64,000 nucleotides of DNA from Ruminococcus flavefaciens 007c (GTDB lineage Bacteria; Bacillota; Clostridia; Oscillospirales; Ruminococcaceae). Position numbers and translations under genes: made by a program. Below the pieces are notes generated by a model. It saw only the letters and a program-made list of their open reading frames with translations. It searched no databases and was not told the DNA's origin. Positions 1-8,788 of the stretch are shown here, in pieces; position 1 is the stretch's first letter; every line of letters begins with the position of its first letter. The DNA is taken from NCBI RefSeq assembly GCF_000571935.1, contig NZ_ATAX01000023.1, forward strand, positions 62,001-126,000. Reading direction: 5' to 3'.

Positions 1-71
1 ATCATGCAGACGTTGCAAAAGAGATCATAAGCGGGGATATTGAACGCTATATTGAGAACTTCTGCAAGTGA
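1..71 (+). CDS. C-terminal end of an upstream gene (partial)
   Basis: The frame beginning at base 3 is open from the window edge and stops with TGA at 69-71. It gives about 22 residues ending in ENFCK. The 5' part lies outside the window. The fragment is too short to assign to a family, and I do not recognise it. It probably precedes prs in the same transcript, since no terminator is visible between them. Confidence 0.5.
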   Translation, partial: HADVAKEIISGDIERYIENFCK

Positions 72-114
72 GCATTGCTCGCACCGAACATGACTAAAAA
101 GCGAAAGGAGTATC

Positions 115-147
115 GTGCGTAAACACGTACGAAAACAGGTATTATGA
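115..147 (+). CDS. possible 10-codon leader peptide overlapping the prs start
   Basis: A GTG at 115 follows AAAGGAG (104-110) with a short 4-nt gap and opens a 10-codon frame (MRKHVRKQVL). Its TGA overlaps the prs ATG as ATGA. The strong ribosome site fits this small frame better than it fits the prs ATG, 33 nt further on, which has only a weak AGG. This suggests translational coupling, but frames this short occur by chance. A second short frame, ATG at 90 to TAA at 122, lies in another phase. Confidence 0.3.
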   Translation: MRKHVRKQVL

Positions 148-1289
148 CAGCTTCAAGTGAAATTCTATTCGGCAGTGATTCAAATGTTGCCCCTATCGGC
201 ATTATCGCTATGAACAGCGTTACCGAGCTGGGAAAGAAAATCGACGATTATCTCGTTGACTGGGCAGGCAAGGGCGGTATCAACGTTGATTCTTTTCTCG
301 TTGAGAGCGAATGCCCGCGTTTCTCATCAGGCGACGGCAAGGGACTTATCAAGTCAACTATTCGCGGCAAGGATCTTTTCATTATCATTGATGTCGGTAA
401 TTACAGCATAAAATATGACTATTTCGGAATGCAGAACGCTATGTCTCCAGACGATCATTTCCAGGATCTCAAGAGAATAATCCAGGCTGCAAGTGGAAAA
501 GCCCACCGTATTACTGTCATTATGCCTACTCTTTACGGCGGACGTCAGCACAGAAGAAGCTATCGCGAGTCACTTGACTGTGCCTGTGCTCTTCAGGAAC
601 TGGAGGCTATGGGTGTATCAAATATCGTTACATTTGATGCTCATGATCCCAGAGTGCAGAACGCTATACCGCTTATGGGTTTTGATAACGTTATGCCTAC
701 ATATCAGGTCCTCAAGGCTATGCTCAAGGATATAAAGGATCTCGACTTCAATAAGGACAAGTTCATGGTGGTAAGTCCTGACGAAGGCGCTCTCAACAGA
801 AATATGTACTATGCTTCTGTTCTCGGCGTTGAGATGGGTATGTTCTATAAGAGAAGAGATTACTCTACAATAGTCAACGGCCGCAATCCTATCGTTGCTC
901 ATGAATATCTCGGCAATCCCGTTGAGGGCAAGGATATATTCGTTTCCGATGATATTATCTCATCAGGTGAATCTATGCTTGATCTTGCGTATGCTCTGAA
1001 GGAGAAAAAGGCAGGCAGGATCTTTGCATATGCTACATATACTATATTTACCAACGGTCTCGATAAGTTCGACAAGGCTTATTCAGAGGGCGTTATAGAC
1101 GGTGTGTTCGGCACAAATCTTACTTACAGAACTCCCGAACTTCTCAGCAGACCTTGGTTCCACGAGGTAGATGTATCAAAGTATATCGCATATTTTATAG
1201 AAGCTATCAATCACGACGTATCTATCAGCAAGATCATCGATCCCCATACAAAGATCGAGACTCTTCTTAAAAAGTATGGAATGAAATGA
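144..1289 (+). CDS. prs: ribose-phosphate pyrophosphokinase (PRPP synthetase), long clostridial type
   Basis: This protein should make PRPP from ribose 5-phosphate and ATP for purine, pyrimidine, histidine, tryptophan and NAD synthesis. It is 381 residues, longer than the roughly 310-320 of the classical enzyme. The conserved parts are visible: the region around HRITVIMPTLYGGRQHRR (nucleotide side), FDAHDPRVQN (metal-binding histidine), and the PRPP-binding loop VSDDIISSGESM near residue 265. In most family members that loop reads DDIIDTGGT, so this belongs to a divergent subgroup. The start is the ATG at 144, overlapping the stop of a possible leader peptide. A hairpin terminator follows at about 1298. 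I am confident of the family; the effect of the altered loop is not known from sequence. Confidence 0.88.
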   Translation: MTASSEILFGSDSNVAPIGIIAMNSVTELGKKIDDYLVDWAGKGGINVDSFLVESECPRFSSGDGKGLIKSTIRGKDLFIIIDVGNYSIKYDYFGMQNAMSPDDHFQDLKRIIQAASGKAHRITVIMPTLYGGRQHRRSYRESLDCACALQELEAMGVSNIVTFDAHDPRVQNAIPLMGFDNVMPTYQVLKAMLKDIKDLDFNKDKFMVVSPDEGALNRNMYYASVLGVEMGMFYKRRDYSTIVNGRNPIVAHEYLGNPVEGKDIFVSDDIISSGESMLDLAYALKEKKAGRIFAYATYTIFTNGLDKFDKAYSEGVIDGVFGTNLTYRTPELLSRPWFHEVDVSKYIAYFIEAINHDVSISKIIDPHTKIETLLKKYGMK

Positions 1290-1297
1290 TTTACATT

Positions 1298-1327
1298 AAG
1301 GCACTGTTTACAAGCAGTGCCTTTTTA
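1298..1327 (+). terminator. rho-independent terminator after prs
   Basis: The stem GGCACTG (1300-1306) pairs with CAGTGCC (1315-1321) around an 8-nt loop. AA/TT flanks extend the stem and a T-run follows. Confidence 0.85.
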
Positions 1328-1373
1328 TTATGTGAAAAACAGATGAAACCTTTGTTAAGGTCATACAGTTTGA

Positions 1374-1402
1374 TTGACAATTATTCGTCAATGTGCTATA
1401 AT
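1374..1402 (+). promoter_or_regulatory. sigma-A promoter for the ABC exporter gene
   Basis: TTGACA at 1374-1379 and TATAAT at 1397-1402 are separated by 17 bp. A TGC immediately before the -10 gives an extended element. The gene starts 63 bp downstream. Confidence 0.85.
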
Positions 1403-1465
1403 CAATAGTGTAAATTTTAATTTACAGCAGCTATTGGTTGTTAAAAGATTTAAAGGGGGATTTTA

Positions 1466-4400
1466 ATGCTACAGTTAAAAGACATTGTCAAGAAGTACGG
1501 CGTTGGGGATAACGTTGTAACTGCACTTGGTGGGGTAAGCATTACTTTCAGAGAAAGCGAATTTGTGGCTGTGCTCGGGCATTCCGGCTGCGGAAAGACT
1601 ACACTGCTAAATATCATCGGAGGTCTTGACCACTATACGTCGGGTGATCTTGTTATCAACGGTACTTCTACAAAGGAGTATAAGGACAGGGACTGGGACG
1701 CTTACAGGAATCATTCCATAGGCTTTATTTTCCAGAGCTATAACCTTATACCGCACCAGACTGTGCTTTCAAACGTTGAGCTTGCGCTGACTATCTCGGG
1801 TGTATCCAAGTCCGAACGCCGCAAGCGTGCAAAGGAAGCTCTTGAAAAGGTTGGTCTGGGAGATCAGCTCCATAAGAAGCCCAATCAGATGTCGGGCGGT
1901 CAGATGCAGCGTGTTGCCATCGCGCGTGCTCTCATCAATGATCCCGATATACTCCTTGCTGACGAGCCCACAGGTGCTCTTGATTCGGAGACATCCATAC
2001 AGGTAATGGAGCTGCTCAAGGAGATAGCAAAGGATAAACTCGTTATCATGGTAACTCATAATCCCGAGCTTGCAGAGCAGTATGCCACACGCATAGTAAG
2101 GATAAAGGACGGAAAGCTTACTGACGACAGCAATCCATATAACGGGGAAAAGGAAAAGAAGAAAAAAACAAAAACGGCTAAGTCTGAAAAGGCTTCAAAA
2201 GCAAAGAAGGACGGCTCCAAGAAGAAAAAGAAGGTCTCAATGTCCTTCGGAACAGCAGTTTCACTTTCACTCAACAACCTGCTGACAAAGAAGGGAAGAA
2301 CGATACTTACTGCTTTTGCAGGATCTATCGGTATCATAGGCATTGCGCTCATTCTTTCTCTTGCAACGGGTATAAACGAATATATCGACGATATCCAGGA
2401 GGAGACGCTTTCATCCTATCCTCTTGAGATCATGCGTGAGAATACCGATACTACAGGTATGCTCAATGCTCTTATGAATAATAAGCAGGAGTATGATAAA
2501 CGCGTATTCAAAGACGATACGGTTTACGCAAACACTCAGGTATACGATATGTTCAACTCCTTCAATGCTTCTGCAAAGCAGATAAACAATATGAAGGACT
2601 TCAAGACATTTGTTGACAGTGACAGCGTTATAAAGGAAAAGGCAAGTGCTGTTGGTTACAGATATGATGTTAAGATGCCCGTATTCACCGAGGCTCCCTC
2701 AGGCGAGATAATCAAGGTAGACTTCATGGATATGTACAGCAAGGCAATGGGAATGAGCGATTCCGATATGATGGCTGCTTCAATGAATAACCCTATGGCC
2801 GATATGGAAATGCAGGCTTTCGGTCTCAATATCATGGAGGAAATGCTGGCTGGTGAGAACGGCGAGCCTGTAAGCGACATCGTCAAGGAACAATACGAGG
2901 TCGTAAACGGAAGATGGCCCGAGAATTACGATGAGGTCGTGGTAGTTCTTACAAGAAACAACGAGCTCCCCGATATCATGGTCTATCCTATGGGCTTGAA
3001 GGATAAGGAAGGCTTCAACGAAAAGCTGAAGGCTGTTATGAGCAATCAGGAGATCAATGACTACGGCAAGACCGAATGGAGTCTTGATGAGATAACAGAG
3101 AAGAAGTTCAAGATGATACTCCCATGCGAGTATTATCAGAAGAATCTCACAGGAAAGGGCTTCAACGATATATCTGCTACTGAAACAGGTCTTGATTATC
3201 TCTTTGACTCAGATGATATCGGTACCGATATAAAGATAGTTGGCTTTATCCGTCCCACAGAGGACGTAAAGGCTCCTATGCTCAAGGGCTATATCGGATA
3301 TACAAGCCAGCTTACACAGTATGTTATAGATAAGACCAACAACAGCGACATTGTAAAGTCTCAGCTTGATGATAAGGAAAACGATGTGATCACAGGCACA
3401 AAGTTTATGACAGATGATTACGTTGAACCCACTCCCGAGAAAAAGGCAGCCACAGTAAAGGAGTTCATAAAGAACTCGGATATTGCAACAAAGGCTGATA
3501 TTTATCGTCTTGTGGCTTCACAGCCCGATCCCGCACAGGCTGATGCCCAGGTGGCAGCTGCTATGAAGGATTTTGACCGCAAGCAGTTTATAGAACAGAT
3601 CACACAGATGTATTCCTCTGAGCTGGGAGTTGACGCTTCGCAGATCACTGCATTTGTATCTCAGATGAGTGATGACGATATAAAGCAGTACGCAGAGCAG
3701 GCTATCCGTGAACAGATAGCTCAGCAGTACGCTCAGATGGCTCAGGAGCAGCTGGGAAGCCTTCCCGATGCGGAGCTTGCAAAATTACTTGATTCAGCGG
3801 AGATAAGCAGTGAAAACTACGGAGTGATTTTTGATAAGTATACACCTGAGGAGATCTCTCAGTCGACCTATGATGATAATCTGAAGCTTCTCGGAGTTGC
3901 AGATGAAAGCAATCCTTCAATTATCCGTATCTTCGCAAAGAGCTTTGAGGACAAGGATGAGATCGCAGACGCGATCACACGCTACAATAATGGTGTTGAT
4001 GAGGCAGATGTTATCCATTATACTGATATCGTCGCACTTCTTATGTCGTCGATAACAGGCATAATAAGCGGTATTTCATATCTCCTTATTGCATTTGTAG
4101 GTATTTCACTGGTAGTATCATCTATTATGATCGGAATTATCACATATATATCGGTCCTCGAGCGTACACGAGAGATCGGTATACTTAGAGCCATAGGTGC
4201 ATCAAAGCACAATGTCCGTACAGTATTCAATGCGGAAACCCTTCTTGTGGGACTGGCGGCAGGCCTTATCGGTATTGGAGTATCAGTGCTTCTGACGATA
4301 CCGATAAATGCGATAATACACAGCCTTACAAGTCTTGATACACTTCGCGCTCATGTACCTGTTACGGGAGCGATCGTTCTCATAATCATAAGCATGGTAC

Positions 4401-4477
4401 TTACCCTTATAGCAGGACTTATTCCTTCGGGCGTAGCTGCAAGGAAGGATCCTGTGGAAGCACTCAGAACAGAATAA
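1466..4477 (+). CDS. MacB-like ABC exporter: fused ATPase and FtsX-type permease with a large extracellular domain
   Basis: This 1003-residue protein joins both halves of a MacB/LolCDE-like mechanotransmission exporter. Residues 1-225 are the ATPase: Walker A GHSGCGKTT at 38-46, signature MSGGQMQRVAIARAL near 142, Walker B/D-loop DEPTGALD and the H-loop VTHN. A lysine-rich linker of about 45 residues follows. One membrane segment lies near 280-305, then about 540 residues that should be outside the cell, then three membrane segments near 855-1000 containing the FtsX permease signature (ERTREIGILRAIGAS). It most likely moves a peptide or lipid out of, or off, the membrane; the substrate is unknown. 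AAAGGGGGA upstream of ATG 1466 is the ribosome site. The gene is monocistronic, with its own promoter and a shared terminator. The extracellular domain is much larger than that of E. coli MacB (roughly 200 residues). Confidence 0.88.
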   Translation: MLQLKDIVKKYGVGDNVVTALGGVSITFRESEFVAVLGHSGCGKTTLLNIIGGLDHYTSGDLVINGTSTKEYKDRDWDAYRNHSIGFIFQSYNLIPHQTVLSNVELALTISGVSKSERRKRAKEALEKVGLGDQLHKKPNQMSGGQMQRVAIARALINDPDILLADEPTGALDSETSIQVMELLKEIAKDKLVIMVTHNPELAEQYATRIVRIKDGKLTDDSNPYNGEKEKKKKTKTAKSEKASKAKKDGSKKKKKVSMSFGTAVSLSLNNLLTKKGRTILTAFAGSIGIIGIALILSLATGINEYIDDIQEETLSSYPLEIMRENTDTTGMLNALMNNKQEYDKRVFKDDTVYANTQVYDMFNSFNASAKQINNMKDFKTFVDSDSVIKEKASAVGYRYDVKMPVFTEAPSGEIIKVDFMDMYSKAMGMSDSDMMAASMNNPMADMEMQAFGLNIMEEMLAGENGEPVSDIVKEQYEVVNGRWPENYDEVVVVLTRNNELPDIMVYPMGLKDKEGFNEKLKAVMSNQEINDYGKTEWSLDEITEKKFKMILPCEYYQKNLTGKGFNDISATETGLDYLFDSDDIGTDIKIVGFIRPTEDVKAPMLKGYIGYTSQLTQYVIDKTNNSDIVKSQLDDKENDVITGTKFMTDDYVEPTPEKKAATVKEFIKNSDIATKADIYRLVASQPDPAQADAQVAAAMKDFDRKQFIEQITQMYSSELGVDASQITAFVSQMSDDDIKQYAEQAIREQIAQQYAQMAQEQLGSLPDAELAKLLDSAEISSENYGVIFDKYTPEEISQSTYDDNLKLLGVADESNPSIIRIFAKSFEDKDEIADAITRYNNGVDEADVIHYTDIVALLMSSITGIISGISYLLIAFVGISLVVSSIMIGIITYISVLERTREIGILRAIGASKHNVRTVFNAETLLVGLAAGLIGIGVSVLLTIPINAIIHSLTSLDTLRAHVPVTGAIVLIIISMVLTLIAGLIPSGVAARKDPVEALRTE

Positions 4478-4490
4478 CTTACGCATAAAA

Positions 4491-4518
4491 AGCCCGTGAG
4501 TCAACTCACGGGCTTTGC
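4491..4518. terminator. bidirectional terminator between convergent genes
   Basis: A perfect 10-bp stem, AGCCCGTGAG (4491-4500) with CTCACGGGCT (4505-4514), has a TCAA loop. On the minus strand it is followed by TTTTT, the better T-run, so it mainly ends the riboflavin operon. Confidence 0.85.
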
Positions 4519-4524
4519 TTATGT

Positions 4525-5193
4525 TTATTGCTTTTTGTTTGTGCAGAGCTTCTGCACGGCTTCCGGTATCTCACTTATGCTGTGGACAATAATGTCAGCC
4601 TTTGAAAGCTCCTCTTCCGTTCCGAAGCCGTATCCGCAGCCTATTGAGGGAAGTCCGTTCTGTGCGGCTGTTTCAATGTCGTGGAAGCGGTCTCCGATAA
4701 CTATGTAATTGCCATCGTGTTGTGGAGCTATTTTGCGGAAGATCTCATATTTCGGTATGAAATCATATGCCTCACAGCAGTAGAAAAAGTCAAAGAAACG
4801 GTCGAGTCCGAAAACTTTTTTATGCCTTTCAAGGTAATGAAAACGGCAGTTGCTGAGGAATATGAGAGTGTATCCTATACTTTTAAGCTCCATGAGCATT
4901 TTCTCGGCACCGTCATAAAGGGCACCTTCGCCGTTGTCGATTCTCCTTGCCATATCCTGACCAAGCATAACGCGGGCTTTTTCACGTATCAAAGGATCAA
5001 GCTCGGGATGGAACTGCCCCCACATATCAGTGGAATTGAAGCCAAGCCAGTAGCTTATCTCCTTGTCGGTATACTTGCGGTCAGCGATATATCCGTTATC
5101 AGAAAGCCATTTCATGGTACTTCGGAAAGCAGGAGCATAGGTGAGGATTGAATTATGGATAGTGCCGTCGTAATCGAATATAAGATTGGTCAT
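4525..5193 (-). CDS. HAD-superfamily phosphatase, last gene of the riboflavin operon
   Basis: The protein is 222 residues with all HAD motifs: the DYDGT nucleophile motif at 8-12, FLSN (motif II), a lysine in IPKYEIF (motif III) and GDRFHDIETA (motif IV). A helical cap lies between motifs I and II (subclass I). It is translationally coupled to ribH: the ribH stop and this ATG share a base (TAATG). Riboflavin synthesis needs a HAD phosphatase to remove phosphate from the ribitylaminouracil phosphate before lumazine synthase acts. In B. subtilis and E. coli that job is done by unlinked HAD enzymes. Position in this operon makes the gene a good candidate for that step, but this is inference. Substrate preference cannot be read from the motifs. 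Confidence 0.85.
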   Translation of the reverse strand: MTNLIFDYDGTIHNSILTYAPAFRSTMKWLSDNGYIADRKYTDKEISYWLGFNSTDMWGQFHPELDPLIREKARVMLGQDMARRIDNGEGALYDGAEKMLMELKSIGYTLIFLSNCRFHYLERHKKVFGLDRFFDFFYCCEAYDFIPKYEIFRKIAPQHDGNYIVIGDRFHDIETAAQNGLPSIGCGYGFGTEEELSKADIIVHSISEIPEAVQKLCTNKKQ

Positions 5194-5660
5194 TATGCCT
5201 CTATCTCTCTGATGAGGTTAATCATCTCGATAGCTCCCTCAGCACATTCGCTGCCCTTGTTGCCGGCTTTGGAACCTGCACGCTCTATGGCCTGCTCGAT
5301 ATTCTCTGTGGTAATAACGCCGAACATTACGGGGATGTCACTCTGGAGAGAAACCTGCGCGATGCCCTTTGCAGCCTCGTTGCATACAAGATCGTAATGA
5401 GAGGTGCTGCCTCTGATTATAGCACCGAGGCAGATAACAGCGTCATATTTGCCTGATTTAGCCATTTTGGAAGCTATGAGTGGGATCTCGAATGCACCGG
5501 GTACCCATGCGATATCAATAGCGCCGTCGCTCACGTCATGGCGTTTTAGTGTGTCGATAGCTCCTCCCAGCAACTTTGAGGTAATGAACTCGTTGAAACG
5601 AGCTACAACTATACCTACTCTTATGTCTTTGGATACGAGTTTTCCTTCATAAGTTTTCAT
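5193..5660 (-). CDS. ribH: 6,7-dimethyl-8-ribityllumazine synthase
   Basis: The protein is 155 residues, the normal length for the family. It condenses the ribitylaminouracil with dihydroxybutanone phosphate to form lumazine, and usually assembles as an icosahedral or pentameric shell. Family marks are VARFNEFIT at the N-terminus, the substrate loop [21 protein letters not shown] with the catalytic histidine, and [15 protein letters not shown]. It sits between two small membrane-protein genes upstream and the HAD phosphatase downstream, all in the FMN-riboswitch operon. The ATG at 5660 has an AAGGAAG site upstream. Confidence 0.95.
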   Translation of the reverse strand: MKTYEGKLVSKDIRVGIVVARFNEFITSKLLGGAIDTLKRHDVSDGAIDIAWVPGAFEIPLIASKMAKSGKYDAVICLGAIIRGSTSHYDLVCNEAAKGIAQVSLQSDIPVMFGVITTENIEQAIERAGSKAGNKGSECAEGAIEMINLIREIEA

Positions 5661-5681
5661 TATTATTCTTCCTTTCAGGTT

Positions 5682-6206
5682 TTATATTGATTTATTGAGC
5701 TTGTAATTGTCCTTGAGAAGCTTTATGAGCTCATCATTCTTTTCAATTATAGTGAACTGCTTCGGCATTATGCCATTGTTGAACCAGAGTTTCAGAGTAT
5801 CTCCCGAGACCTTGTACATTATCTTTTTCTTCTGTCTTGCAAGACCGAAGTTGTCGGGAAAGTATACCCTCTGAGAGGTTATATAAGCGTATTTCCCGAA
5901 AAACAGATCAAGGAGCAGCATAGCTGTGAGTATGAGTCCTGCAATGAAGAGCATACCGTAGCAGTTCATATGGTATGTGTCCTTCATGGCTCTTGCACCG
6001 TTCCATTCGAGAAAGCCGACGACCAGCCATACAGTCCAGATGCAGGACCACCAGAGTGCGTCCTTTTTGCGCTGCCTTTTCAGCTTAATTGCCGTTTTTT
6101 TAGTTGATACTCTTTTTTTAAAGACGAAATAGCCTGTGATTCCCGCTATGAACATGAGTGAGACTATGCAGAGTATGCAAATTGATATTACTTTAAGTTT
6201 TGGCAT
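5682..6206 (-). CDS. small membrane protein of unknown function in the riboflavin operon (paralogue of the next gene upstream)
   Basis: The protein is 174 residues. Hydrophobic segments lie near 8-28, 53-70 and 82-104, with a basic stretch between the first two. A C-terminal soluble domain of about 65 residues follows (SQRVYFPDNFG, then DTLKLWFNN, PKQFTI, ELIKLLKDNY). That tail matches the tail of the neighbouring 162-residue protein in spacing and key residues, so the two look like diverged paralogues with a PH-like or YcxB-like tail. The ATG at 6206 has GGAGT upstream. Function is unknown. Its place between ribBA and ribH suggests co-expression under FMN control rather than an enzymatic role. 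Confidence 0.7.
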   Translation of the reverse strand: MPKLKVISICILCIVSLMFIAGITGYFVFKKRVSTKKTAIKLKRQRKKDALWWSCIWTVWLVVGFLEWNGARAMKDTYHMNCYGMLFIAGLILTAMLLLDLFFGKYAYITSQRVYFPDNFGLARQKKKIMYKVSGDTLKLWFNNGIMPKQFTIIEKNDELIKLLKDNYKLNKSI

Positions 6207-6218
6207 AAAAAGTACTCC

Positions 6219-6707
6219 TTATCTGGTCAGGGGATTTTCATAGTTATGTTTGCCGTACCAGTCAGCGAGGAGCTTGACGGTTTTCATATTCTTTATGCCG
6301 AGATGGAATGTGGCGGGCTTATCTGTGCCCTGACGGTAGAGCTTCAGACATTCGCCCATTTTGTCCTTTCCGAATTCGTAGCTGTATTCCTCACGGGGAA
6401 GGAGCTTGCAGCCGAGAGGGCCTGCGCTGACTATACCCTGTGATGTTATTGGTACCAGAGCGGTGAATACCGAGAGAAGCAGCATTACTTCAAGAAGTAT
6501 CCACGGTACTCTGAAGCTCTTATTGAATATGATGAGAAAGATGCCTCCGATAATGGCGATAGTGTAAAGCAGTAGTACGGGAAGATTGAGCACGATAGCC
6601 TTGTCCTTGAATTTGAAAATACCGCGAAGGAGATTGATACAGCAAAGGATTGTGAATAAAAGTCCTGCTGAAATAGCAATGGTTGCAATATACCACCAGA
6701 TACTCAT
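6219..6707 (-). CDS. small membrane protein of unknown function in the riboflavin operon
   Basis: The protein is 162 residues with three hydrophobic segments (about 5-30, 40-62, 68-90). A soluble tail follows, containing LKLYRQGTDKPATFHLG and VKLLADWYGKHNY. The tail resembles that of the gene immediately downstream. It starts at ATG 6707 with GAGGTGA upstream, 11 bases after the ribBA stop. I do not recognise a named family. A flavin transporter role would be tempting because of the riboswitch, but RibU-type transporters have about six membrane segments, so this is not supported. Confidence 0.68.
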   Translation of the reverse strand: MSIWWYIATIAISAGLLFTILCCINLLRGIFKFKDKAIVLNLPVLLLYTIAIIGGIFLIIFNKSFRVPWILLEVMLLLSVFTALVPITSQGIVSAGPLGCKLLPREEYSYEFGKDKMGECLKLYRQGTDKPATFHLGIKNMKTVKLLADWYGKHNYENPLTR

Positions 6708-6718
6708 AATTTTTCACC

Positions 6719-7921
6719 TCAATAATCAAGAATATGTCCCATCTTGTCGCGTTTTGTTTTAAGATAGAACAGGTCATAGGCGGTAGCGTCCACCTGTATC
6801 GGTACACGCTCCTTAATTTCGAGTCCGAATCCGCTGAGTCCGTAGACCTTGTCGGGGTTATTGGTAAGCAGGCGCAGAGTTTTGCAGCCCAGGTCGCGGA
6901 GTATCTGTGCTCCGATATAGTATTCGCGCATATCTCCGGGGAAACCGAGGGCAAGGTTGGCTTCAAGGGTATCCATGCCTTTGTCCTGCAATTCGTAGGC
7001 GCGGAGCTTATTTATAAGACCGATGCCTCTGCCTTCCTGACGCATATAAAGGAGTATTCCGCGGCCCTCCTTTTCGATCTGTGCCATAGCTGCGGCGAAC
7101 TGCTGTCCGCAGTCGCATTTCAGTGAGCCGAAGGCATCGCCTGTAAGGCACTCGGAATGTACGCGGCAGAGAATATCCTGTCCGTTGCCTATGTCGCCCT
7201 TGACCAGAGCAACATGATGTTCGCCGTTAAGCTTGTTTACATAACCCAGTGCACGGAATTCGCCATATTTTGTGGGAAGCTTTGTATTCGCCACACATTC
7301 CACAAGCTTGTCGTGTACCTTCCTGTACTCCTTCAGAGCCTGAATTGTTATGAACTTCATGCCCCATTCAGCGGCTTTTTCCTGCAATTCCGCGGCTCTC
7401 ATCATAGTGCCGTCGTCGCGCATTATCTCGCAGCAGAGACCGCATTCCTCAAGACCGGCTATGCGCATAAGGTCTACGGTAGCTTCGGTATGTCCCTCGC
7501 GTTCAAGAACTCCGTTTTTCTTAGCCATAAGAGGGAACATATGCCCCGGCTTGCGGAAGTCATCTGGTCTTGCTTCGGGAGAAACTGCCATACGTGCGGT
7601 ATAGCCGCGTTCTGCGGCGGATATTCCCGTTGTGGTGTCTACATGGTCTATGGATACGGTGAATGCCGTACAATGGTTATCCGTGTTGTAGTCAACCATC
7701 TGATGAAGATGCAGTCTGTCGCAAAGCTCTGCACTCATAGGCATACATATGAGTCCCTTTGCGTGAGCCGCCATGAAGTTGACATTTTCCGTGGTAGCAA
7801 ACTGAGCCGCGCAGATCATATCGCCTTCATTTTCACGGTCTTCATCATCGGTGACGAGGATTATCTCGCCATTTCGGAGAGCCTCTGCGGCTTCCTCTAC
7901 TGTGTTGTACTGGAACATCAA
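6719..7921 (-). CDS. ribBA: bifunctional 3,4-dihydroxy-2-butanone 4-phosphate synthase / GTP cyclohydrolase II
   Basis: This 400-residue fusion supplies both precursors of lumazine. Residues 1-200 are the DHBP synthase, with the acidic metal site [10 protein letters not shown] near 24-33 and the [10 protein letters not shown] region. Residues 205-400 are GTP cyclohydrolase II, with [20 protein letters not shown] supplying the three zinc cysteines and RQEGRGIGL for substrate binding. The length is typical of Firmicutes RibBA. The start ATG overlaps the stop of the upstream lipoprotein gene by 4 bases (ATGA). Both domains look intact and active. Confidence 0.96.
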   Translation of the reverse strand: MMFQYNTVEEAAEALRNGEIILVTDDEDRENEGDMICAAQFATTENVNFMAAHAKGLICMPMSAELCDRLHLHQMVDYNTDNHCTAFTVSIDHVDTTTGISAAERGYTARMAVSPEARPDDFRKPGHMFPLMAKKNGVLEREGHTEATVDLMRIAGLEECGLCCEIMRDDGTMMRAAELQEKAAEWGMKFITIQALKEYRKVHDKLVECVANTKLPTKYGEFRALGYVNKLNGEHHVALVKGDIGNGQDILCRVHSECLTGDAFGSLKCDCGQQFAAAMAQIEKEGRGILLYMRQEGRGIGLINKLRAYELQDKGMDTLEANLALGFPGDMREYYIGAQILRDLGCKTLRLLTNNPDKVYGLSGFGLEIKERVPIQVDATAYDLFYLKTKRDKMGHILDY

Positions 7922-8775
7922 TTATTCTCCTTATCTATTTTGAGTTTGCCTGAATTTACAGAGGCGGATATCTCGCAGCCCATGGCACTGAGGCTCATGC
8001 TGCCGGATTCGGGAGAGCCTTTCTCCATGGAATACTCCGTGTCGCCCTTAAAGCTTACAGAGCCGGTGTCAACTGACACATCTACTTTGCCGCCCTCGGA
8101 ATTATCTTTCGGCAGTCCGAATGAGACATTTCCTGTCTTGACTTTGATCTCCGCATCTGATCTGAATGTGCAGCTTGTAATGGTTATATTTCCGATCTCG
8201 CAGTACAGATCCGAGCTTTTTTTCATATTACTTCCGGTGCAGGTAATATTTCCCGTTTCGGCGTTGGCTATGAAGCTTCCGCTCAGATCCTTAAAGGTGA
8301 TATTGCCTGTTTTTACATCAACGCTGAAATTATTGAAGTATGTGGGAACGCTTACATCCGCACTTAATTCGATACGGCACCTCTGCCCTTTCTCACAGAT
8401 CCATCTTTCTATATCCTTGCCGCTGTCTTTATCTGCAAGTTTTATATCGTATACTCCGTCCTTATCTTCGCCCACAGATGAAATGCGATCTGAGAACTCC
8501 TGACATAGGTCGTGATCGTTTGCATATATTTGATAGTCTATCGCAACTGTCACATTGTCATCGTCCGATGGGACTATTTTTATACTGCCTGAATTGATGG
8601 CTATATGCATAGCAGAGAGATCCTTGATCTCTCCCAGCTCAACTGTTCTTGTGCCTCCCATCTGCTCCTTGTATTCGATGTCATCGAACTGTATGACTGA
8701 ATTTTCATTGCTGCAACCTGTGAGCAGAGCTGCAGCCATAAGTGCAGATGTGAGCCTGATATATGTTTTTTTCAT
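7918..8775 (-). CDS. lipoprotein with a DUF4097-like beta-repeat domain, inside the riboflavin operon
   Basis: The 285-residue protein begins with a lipoprotein signal peptide ending in the lipobox LLTGC (Cys at 21). The rest is a beta-rich repeat: short strands with recurring patterns such as [44 protein letters not shown] and DTGSVSFKG. This is the repeating pattern of DUF4097/adhesin-like beta-solenoid proteins. It lies 13 bases after ribE and overlaps ribBA by 4 bases, so it is part of the operon. An extracytoplasmic lipoprotein between two cytoplasmic flavin enzymes is unusual. Its function is unknown. Confidence 0.8.
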   Translation of the reverse strand: MKKTYIRLTSALMAAALLTGCSNENSVIQFDDIEYKEQMGGTRTVELGEIKDLSAMHIAINSGSIKIVPSDDDNVTVAIDYQIYANDHDLCQEFSDRISSVGEDKDGVYDIKLADKDSGKDIERWICEKGQRCRIELSADVSVPTYFNNFSVDVKTGNITFKDLSGSFIANAETGNITCTGSNMKKSSDLYCEIGNITITSCTFRSDAEIKVKTGNVSFGLPKDNSEGGKVDVSVDTGSVSFKGDTEYSMEKGSPESGSMSLSAMGCEISASVNSGKLKIDKENN

Positions 8776-8788
8776 TGCATAACCTCTG

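Noticed and set aside
7157..8503. Long open frame on the plus strand (448 codons) across ribBA and the lipoprotein gene
   Set aside because: It is antisense to two clear genes, has no ribosome site or family pattern, and is cysteine- and histidine-rich in the way of a reverse-frame artefact.
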